A program made the position numbers and the translations under genes. From Oceanitalea stevensii (GTDB lineage: Bacteria; Actinomycetota; Actinomycetes; Actinomycetales; Actinomycetaceae), in the NCBI RefSeq assembly GCF_014837105.1, contig NZ_JACSPO010000008.1, forward strand, positions 35,293 to 92,182: DNA of 56,890 nt, given 5' to 3'. This document shows, in pieces, positions 51,963 through 56,890 of this stretch (the first letter of the stretch is position 1; each line of letters opens with the position of its first letter). The notes under the pieces are model-generated. The model ran no database searches, had not been told where the DNA came from, and saw only the letters and a program-made list of their open reading frames with translations.

Positions 51963-53420
51963 GTGTCGACGCTCAGCGAACTCATCCAGGACCGCTCACG
52001 GCTCGACCCGCACAGCATCGAGCGGCTGCACCAGCTCGTCGGTGACTGGCAGGTCGTCTCCGACCTCTCCTTCGCCGACCTCCTCCTGTGCATCCCGCTG
52101 GGGGAGGAGGACTTCCTCATCGTCGCCCACTGCCGCCCCTCGACCGGTGCGACGGTCTACTACGAGGACGTCGTGGGCCGGCTCATCCCCGCCGGTCGCC
52201 GCCGCCTGCTGCGGCAGGCGATGGAGCGCCAGGTGCCGGTGCGCGCCACCGAGCCCCGCTGGATCGGCTCCCACGCGGTCCGCGAGGACGCCGTGCCCGT
52301 CGTCCACGAGGGCCGGACCATCGCCGTCATCTCCCGGCAGGCCAACCTCGGCATCACCCGCACGTCCAGCCGCCTGGAGCTCAACTACGTCGAGGCGGCC
52401 GACGCGATCTGCGCGATGGTCGCGCGCGGGGAGTTCCCCCAGCCCGGCTCGCCCACCGGCTCACGGCGCGGGGCACCGCGCGTGGGCGACGGCCTGTTCC
52501 GGCTCGGCCTGGACGGCGAGGTCCTCTACGCGAGCCCCAACGCCCTCTCGTGCTTCCACCGTCTCGGGGTCATCGGCGACCTCACCGGCAAGCTCCTCGT
52601 CGAGGCCGTCACCGACGTCCTGGACGGCGCGAGCCCGGTGGACGAGTCGCTGCCCGTCGTCATGACCGGCAAGGCGGCGTGGCGCTCGGAGATCGACGCG
52701 CACGGCGTCGTCGTCTCCTTCCGCGCCATCCCGATCACGGAGAACGGGCAGCGTCGCGGGGCGGTGCTCCTGTGCCGCGACGTCACCGAGGTGCGCCGCC
52801 AGGAGCTGGAGCTGCTCACCAAGGACGCGACCATCCGGGAGATCCACCACCGGGTGAAGAACAACCTCCAGACGGTGGCCGCGGTGCTGCGTCTCCAGTC
52901 GCGCCGCTCGAGCAGCGCGGAGGTGCGCGACGCGCTCGGCGAGGCGATCCGGCGGGTGTCGACCATCGCACTCGTCCACGACATGCTGTCCCAGATCATC
53001 GACGAGATCGTCGACTTCGACGCCCTCTTCGTGCGGGTGCTGCGCCTGTCCGCGGACGTCGCCGCGGGGGAGGGCCACGTGCGCACCGAGGTCAGCGGCA
53101 GCTTCGGTCAGGTCCCGGCCGACGACGCGACGGCGCTCGCCGTCGTCCTCACCGAGCTCGTCACCAACGCCGTCCAGCACGGCCTGGGCCCCACCGGCGG
53201 CACCGTCGTCGTCACCGCCCAGCGCGAGGGGGAGCAGCTGGACGTCACGGTGCGCGACGACGGCGCGGGCCTCGCCGAGGGCAGCGTCCTCAGCGGCCTG
53301 GGCACCCAGATCGTCTCGACGCTCGTGCGCGGCGAGCTCGGCGGCACCATCGACTGGCGCCCGGCTCCCGGCGGCGGCACGGAGGTCGTGGTGCGGGCGC
53401 ACATCGCCGACGCCCGCTAG
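51963..53420 (+). CDS. pdtaS: sensor histidine kinase PdtaS
   Basis: A 485-residue soluble sensor kinase. Order: N-terminal GAF domain (about residues 15-155), PAS domain (about 175-280), then a HisKA_2 dimerisation domain with IREIHHRVKNNLQTVAAVL (phosphoacceptor His295/His296) and an HATPase with ELVTNAVQHG, DDGAG and GLGTQIV. In mycobacteria PdtaS phosphorylates PdtaR, an ANTAR-domain RNA-binding antiterminator; no pdtaR lies in this window. There are no membrane helices. The TAG stop shares CTAG with the stop of the converging dedA-like gene. Confidence 0.93.
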   Translation: MSTLSELIQDRSRLDPHSIERLHQLVGDWQVVSDLSFADLLLCIPLGEEDFLIVAHCRPSTGATVYYEDVVGRLIPAGRRRLLRQAMERQVPVRATEPRWIGSHAVREDAVPVVHEGRTIAVISRQANLGITRTSSRLELNYVEAADAICAMVARGEFPQPGSPTGSRRGAPRVGDGLFRLGLDGEVLYASPNALSCFHRLGVIGDLTGKLLVEAVTDVLDGASPVDESLPVVMTGKAAWRSEIDAHGVVVSFRAIPITENGQRRGAVLLCRDVTEVRRQELELLTKDATIREIHHRVKNNLQTVAAVLRLQSRRSSSAEVRDALGEAIRRVSTIALVHDMLSQIIDEIVDFDALFVRVLRLSADVAAGEGHVRTEVSGSFGQVPADDATALAVVLTELVTNAVQHGLGPTGGTVVVTAQREGEQLDVTVRDDGAGLAEGSVLSGLGTQIVSTLVRGELGGTIDWRPAPGGGTEVVVRAHIADAR

Positions 53421-54079
53421 TCGGCGGCGCGCTCCTCGCGGCGCTGCCGGCGCGCCCGGTTGCGGCTGCCGGTGCGGCTCCACACGAACCAGCCGACGGC
53501 GCCGACGACCCCGGCGATGACGACCCACTGGAGGATGCCGGTGTACCGCTCGACGACGTGCCAGTTCTCGCCGAGCAGGTAGCCGGCCCCGACGAGCACG
53601 GTGTTCCAGATGGCCGAGCCCGCCGTCGTCAGCCCGAGGAACACGGGCAGCGGCATGCGCTCGATGCCCGCGGGGATCGAGATGAGGCTGCGGAAGATCG
53701 GCAGCATGCGACCGAAGAAGACGGCCTTGGTGCCGTGGCGGTCGAACCAGCGCTCGGTGTCCTCGATGTCCCCCGCGTCCACGAGCGGCAGCCGCTCGGC
53801 GATCGCCTTGAGCCGGCGGATGCCGAGGGCGGCACCGAGACCGTACAGGGTGAGCGCCCCGACGACGGAGCCGAGGATCGTCCAGAGGATGACGCCGACG
53901 AGCGAGAGCTCACCCTGGCTGGAGGTGAAGCCCGCGAGCGGGAGGATGACCTCGCTGGGGATCGGCGGGAAGAGGTTCTCCAGCGCGATGGCGAGCGCGG
54001 CCCCCGGTCCGCCCAGGGTCTCCATGAGGTTGACGGCGAAGTCGGTGACCCCGGCGAAGAGGCCGCCGTCCTCGGACAC
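53417..54079 (-). CDS. DedA-family membrane protein
   Basis: A 220-residue protein with about five predicted membrane segments. DedA signatures: ENLFPPIPSEVILPLAGF near residue 35 and FFGRMLPIFRSLISIPAG near 115, the latter with the essential Arg residues. DedA proteins are linked to polyprenyl-phosphate or phospholipid scrambling across the membrane. The start is uncertain: GTG 54079 gives a standard N terminus, but a TTG at 54142 overlapping the whiB1 stop would add 21 residues and couple the genes. Arg-rich tail (NRARRQRREERAAD). Confidence 0.88.
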   Translation of the reverse strand: MSEDGGLFAGVTDFAVNLMETLGGPGAALAIALENLFPPIPSEVILPLAGFTSSQGELSLVGVILWTILGSVVGALTLYGLGAALGIRRLKAIAERLPLVDAGDIEDTERWFDRHGTKAVFFGRMLPIFRSLISIPAGIERMPLPVFLGLTTAGSAIWNTVLVGAGYLLGENWHVVERYTGILQWVVIAGVVGAVGWFVWSRTGSRNRARRQRREERAAD

Positions 54080-54138
54080 GGAGGAGGCCCCCGGTGCCGC
54101 GAAGGGCGCCGGGGGCCTGCTCAGCAGTGCGGTAAGAC

Positions 54139-54387
54139 TCAAGAGGCCCGGCGGGCGCGGGCGGTACGGCGCTTGAGCGCGCGGCGCTCGTCCTCCGACA
54201 GGCCTCCCCAGACGCCGGCGTCCTGACCGTTCTCCAGCGCCCACTTGAGGCACGTGTCCACGACGGGGCAGCGGCGGCAGACGGCCTTGGCCTCCTCGAT
54301 CTGGAGGAGGGCCGGCCCGGTGTTGCCGATGGGGAAGAAGAGCTCGGGGTCCTCGTTGAGGCAGGCAGCGGTGTGGCGCCAGTCCAT
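54139..54387 (-). CDS. whiB1: WhiB1-type iron-sulfur transcription regulator
   Basis: An 82-residue WhiB protein very like mycobacterial WhiB1. It begins MDWRHTAACLNEDPELFFP, has cluster ligands Cys9, Cys37, Cys40 and Cys46, the turn GVWGG (58-62) and a basic C terminus ERRALKRRTARARR. WhiB1 is an essential nitric-oxide-sensitive 4Fe-4S protein that binds the primary sigma factor. AAGGAG precedes the ATG. It lies close to pdtaS, as in M. tuberculosis (Rv3219/Rv3220c), but with a dedA-like gene inserted between. Confidence 0.95.
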   Translation of the reverse strand: MDWRHTAACLNEDPELFFPIGNTGPALLQIEEAKAVCRRCPVVDTCLKWALENGQDAGVWGGLSEDERRALKRRTARARRAS

Positions 54388-54574
54388 GGCAACTCCTTCT
54401 TGGGCGCAGCGGTAGGCCGTGATCGTTGAGGGGGGAAGTCCAACGCGGCCGGTGACTGCCTCCAACCTTCACACGGCCCGGTCCCGCCCGACAAGGGGGT
54501 CGGGACGGTGAACTGCAGGTGAAGCCGAGTGGTGTTCGTCACACGGGCGGCGTCGGTCACACCCGCGTGCCACG

Positions 54575-54580
54575 TAGGCT
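54575..54580 (+). promoter_or_regulatory. -10 element of the small membrane protein gene (leaderless)
   Basis: TAGGCT ends six bases before the GTG at 54587. Confidence 0.6.
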
Positions 54581-54586
54581 GGGCCG

Positions 54587-55000
54587 GTGACCACCGACCG
54601 TCCCGCGCGACCGCCGATGCCTCTCGTCCTGGCCCTCCTCCTCGTCCTCGTCGAGGTCGGAGCGCTGGTCGCCCTGGCCGTGGGGATGCTCGTCGAGGTG
54701 CTCAGCGGGCGCACCACGGGCGGCCCCGTCACGGCCGTGCTGGCGCTCATGTTCCTCGGGATCTGCGCGCTCCTCGTCGTGGCGGCGCGGGCCCTCCTCC
54801 AGCGCCGGCGCTGGGGCCGCGGGCCCCTCGTCACCTGGCAGCTGCTCGTGCTCGCCACGGGCCTCTCCCAGTCGGGGGTCATCCCGGGGTGGATCGTCGC
54901 CCTCCTCGTCGTCCTGCCCGTCGCGGTCACGGTCGGGCTCCTCGTCCCGCCGTCCGTCGCCTGGGCCAACCGGACCGCCCCGCCCCGCGCCGTCGTCTAG
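54587..55000 (+). CDS. hypothetical four-helix membrane protein
   Basis: A 137-residue protein with four predicted membrane helices (about residues 11-38, 44-68, 78-94 and 98-118), a short basic loop (QRRRWGRGP) and no recognised catalytic residues. Similar small proteins are annotated as hypothetical membrane proteins near whiB1 in related genomes, from memory. Leaderless GTG start. Converges on the NAGPA-domain gene across the repeat region at 55017-55128. Confidence 0.7.
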   Translation: MTTDRPARPPMPLVLALLLVLVEVGALVALAVGMLVEVLSGRTTGGPVTAVLALMFLGICALLVVAARALLQRRRWGRGPLVTWQLLVLATGLSQSGVIPGWIVALLVVLPVAVTVGLLVPPSVAWANRTAPPRAVV

Positions 55001-55016
55001 GCGCCCGTCCCCCTCC

Positions 55017-55106
55017 TTGGCGCCGAGCGCTGAGTTGTTCCGCCCCACTTGGTGCCGAGCGCTGAGTTGTTCCGCTCCACTTGGTGCCGAGCGCTGAGTT
55101 GTTCCG
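55017..55106. repeat. tandem repeat array, 32-bp unit, three copies
   Basis: Units at 55017-55048, 55049-55080 and 55081-55106 (partial); each contains GCCGAGCGCTGAGTTGTTCC then CCAC linkers. The third unit is the left arm of the hairpin at 55086-55128. The same arm makes up the hairpin at 1-31. Confidence 0.9.
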
Positions 55107-55128
55107 GCGGAACAACTCAGCGCTCGGC
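55086..55128. terminator. bidirectional palindromic terminator
   Basis: A 21-bp perfect inverted repeat around a single base, between converging genes; no U-tract (a G-run follows). Confidence 0.75.
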
Positions 55129-55143
55129 GCAGGGGGGGGGAGG

Positions 55144-56781
55144 TCAGGGGCGGGTGGGACGTCCGGGGAGGACGAGCACGGCGTCGCCCACGGGGCGCTC
55201 GCCCGCGGCGTCGGACGGGACGGTGAGCAGCCGGCCCTCGGCGACCATCGCTGTCGAGCCCCCACCGTCGAGGTTGAGGGCCTCCCGCAGGCCGAGCCCG
55301 ACGGCGACGTCCGCCGCCTCGGGGATCGACAGCCCGAGCGCGTCGGTGCTGCGCCCGTCCGCGGTGACGAGGACGAGCCGGCCGCGGTCGTCCACGCCGG
55401 CGAGGGTGCGCGGGTTCCGCTTGTGGGCCCAGCCGTAGTAAAAGCTCGGGTTGTCCGGGTGCACCATGCCGTCGGTGGCGGCGGTGACGTGCCGCTCGCC
55501 GTCGCGGACGAGCTCGGGCCCACCGTTGACGACGGCGGGGTAGCGGCTGGGGTGCACGGTGCGCCCGTCCTCGCCGGTGAGCGCGGTCCGCACGTCGAGG
55601 CGGCCGCCCTCCTCGGCGAGCGAGCGCAGGACGGGGGCGAGGTCGCCGGTGGCCTGGACGGTGCTGCCGCCGTCAGGGACCGGGCCGCCCCGCTCGTCGC
55701 GCAGCTCGGTGACGCGACCGTGGCGGTCGAGGACCGCCTCGACACCCTCGCCGGCGGGGGTCCGCTCCGCGAAGGTCTCCGTGAAGACGACGAGCTCGTC
55801 GGGGTCGGTGCACGTGACGTCGTGCAGCGGCAGGGTGGTGGGCAGGTCGTCGAGGCCGCCGCAGTTGCGGACGAGGCCGGGCACCCGGTTGAGGCCGTCG
55901 AGGGGCAGCCGGGTGCCGCCGGCGCGGAGCTCGCCCTCCCAGCCGAGGCGCTCGACCTCGGTGCGCCGCGCGTCCGGCCGGAGCAGGAGCGCGGGGCGCT
56001 CGCCCACCGGCTCGCTGAGGAGCTCCCCGTCGACGACGGACACCCCGGCCGGGTCGCCGGGTGCGCCGGCCTGCGGGTCGAGGACGAAGAAGCCGCCGTT
56101 GACGGCGGCGAGCGCCCCGGACAGGGCCGCGAGCTCGGAGGTCGTCTCCCGCTGCTCGACGTCGGGGCCGAGGGAGGCGGCGACCTCGCCGCGGAAGTGG
56201 CGGGGGTCCACGGTGAGGACGTCGAGGCGCCACGGGCCGCGGTCGTCGTCGCTGTCGGCGTCCCAGGCGGTGGAGAGGGTGGAGCCGCGGTGGCCAGCGG
56301 CGACCACGTGCGCCCGGGCGGCGTCGGCAGCGGCACGGTCGGCGAAGGAGCCCACGCGCACCCGCCAGCCGAGGCTGCCACCGGCGAAGTCGGCGACCGG
56401 CTCCGTGCGGACCTCCTCGACCCGGGCGTCCAGGCCGGCGTCGCGCAGCTCGGCGGCCACCTCCTCGGCGCTCGCGCGGTCGCGCAGGGCGGTCGGTGGT
56501 GCGTCGGGGTCGGGTGAGCCGGAGCCGGCGGGCACGGAGACCTCGACCGTCCACGGGTAGCTGGCCGTGGTCTCCCCGCGCACGATGCGGGTGAGGGTGA
56601 CGCCGGGGGCGAGCTGCTCGGTCTCGCGCACCTCGGGCAGGTCCTCGGCACCGAGGGGGAGCGAGCGGCCGGGGTCGGTCGCGCGGGGCGGCTGCGCCAG
56701 GGCGACGAGGGGCAGGGTGAGGACGGCCGCGGTCGTCGCGGCGAGGACGGCGGCGCCTCGGCGCGCACGGTGCTGGGACAT
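55144..56781 (-). CDS. secreted SPOR-like/NAGPA-domain phosphodiester glycosidase family protein
   Basis: A 545-residue secreted protein. Signal peptide: residues 1-30, basic start, then AAVLAATTAAVLTLPLVALA with a cleavage-like ALAQ. A SPOR-like repeat region follows (about 100-172: LGWRVRVGSFADRAAADAA), often peptidoglycan-binding. The C-terminal half (about 205-540) is a NAGPA-type phosphodiester glycosidase domain with AAVNGGFFV, PAVVNGGPELV and the signature NLDGGGSTAMV near residue 500. NAGPA relatives uncover mannose-6-phosphate in animals; bacterial ones are thought to act on cell-envelope glycans. GGGAGG precedes the ATG. Confidence 0.87.
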   Translation of the reverse strand: MSQHRARRGAAVLAATTAAVLTLPLVALAQPPRATDPGRSLPLGAEDLPEVRETEQLAPGVTLTRIVRGETTASYPWTVEVSVPAGSGSPDPDAPPTALRDRASAEEVAAELRDAGLDARVEEVRTEPVADFAGGSLGWRVRVGSFADRAAADAARAHVVAAGHRGSTLSTAWDADSDDDRGPWRLDVLTVDPRHFRGEVAASLGPDVEQRETTSELAALSGALAAVNGGFFVLDPQAGAPGDPAGVSVVDGELLSEPVGERPALLLRPDARRTEVERLGWEGELRAGGTRLPLDGLNRVPGLVRNCGGLDDLPTTLPLHDVTCTDPDELVVFTETFAERTPAGEGVEAVLDRHGRVTELRDERGGPVPDGGSTVQATGDLAPVLRSLAEEGGRLDVRTALTGEDGRTVHPSRYPAVVNGGPELVRDGERHVTAATDGMVHPDNPSFYYGWAHKRNPRTLAGVDDRGRLVLVTADGRSTDALGLSIPEAADVAVGLGLREALNLDGGGSTAMVAEGRLLTVPSDAAGERPVGDAVLVLPGRPTRP

Positions 56782-56890
56782 GAGAGCCTCCCGATCGGTG
56801 CCGCGGGGCGGCGGGGCGAGCTGGGCACCGCCAGTCTCACCGCGCCGCCCCCGGCGCGCGAGTGGGCCCCGTCACGTCCGGGGACGTGAC
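56782..56890. other. upstream region of the NAGPA-domain gene
   Basis: About 109 bp to the window end. Apart from the ribosome-binding site I see no clear promoter, repeat or gene start. Confidence 0.5.

Overview
This is a contiguous chromosomal segment of a very GC-rich actinobacterium. Three things show this: two WhiB-family genes, mycobacterial-type neighbourhoods (lpdA/pnp/pmm; dapE/log/DUF3117; nudC/mycoredoxin/uvrD2/whiB7/ThiF/metalloproteases/PDZ protease/UPF0182; whiB1/pdtaS), and abundant GTG/TTG starts with leaderless promoters. The ectoine operon and overall content suggest a Micrococcales member near Ornithinimicrobium/Serinicoccus; this placement is inference. I see no insertion sequence, prophage, CRISPR array or other mobile element.

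Layout. 1-8.1 kb: phosphosugar mutase and purine nucleoside phosphorylase (-), then a quinone dehydrogenase-like flavoprotein, dapE, a LOG-family protein, DUF3117 and leucyl aminopeptidase (+). 8.1-10.4 kb: ectABC (-). 10.8-15.3 kb: a binding-protein-dependent sugar importer in the order lipoprotein, permease, permease, ATPase (-). 15.4-22.7 kb: PAP2 phosphatase, APH-fold phosphotransferase, nudC, mycoredoxin, uvrD2, whiB7 with a long leader, and a ThiF-like protein. 22.9-29.9 kb: YgjP-type metallopeptidase, DUF2342 protein, PDZ-Lon protease, PPA1309-family protein and UPF0182 membrane protein. 30.0 kb: initiator tRNA. 30.1-34.3 kb: an RsbP/RsbQ-like stress pair, a geranylgeranyl-reductase-like flavoprotein and an HTH/DUF2975 pair. 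34.6-40.2 kb: ABC-F ATPase, then a DUF4129/MoxR/DUF58 operon. 40.2-45.9 kb: alpha/beta hydrolase, ABC exporter with a small HTH protein, thyA-folA, Hsp20 and a hypothetical. 45.9-51.3 kb: OsmC and a second MoxR/DUF58/transglutaminase operon. 51.4-56.8 kb: DUF2505, pdtaS, DedA, whiB1, a small membrane protein and a secreted NAGPA-domain protein.

Regulation is the most informative layer. At least eleven genes have a -10-like hexamer exactly six bases before the start codon, so their mRNAs should be leaderless. whiB7 and the ABC-F gene share a promoter layout (AT-rich patch, TTGCCC, 18-bp spacer, -10), and both have a short upstream ORF in the leader. This looks like an antibiotic-inducible ribosome-protection circuit. 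hsp20 carries adjacent CIRCE and HAIR operators. Two 3' intergenic regions hold tandem copies of one arm of the terminator hairpin beside it, and related palindromes recur elsewhere in the window.
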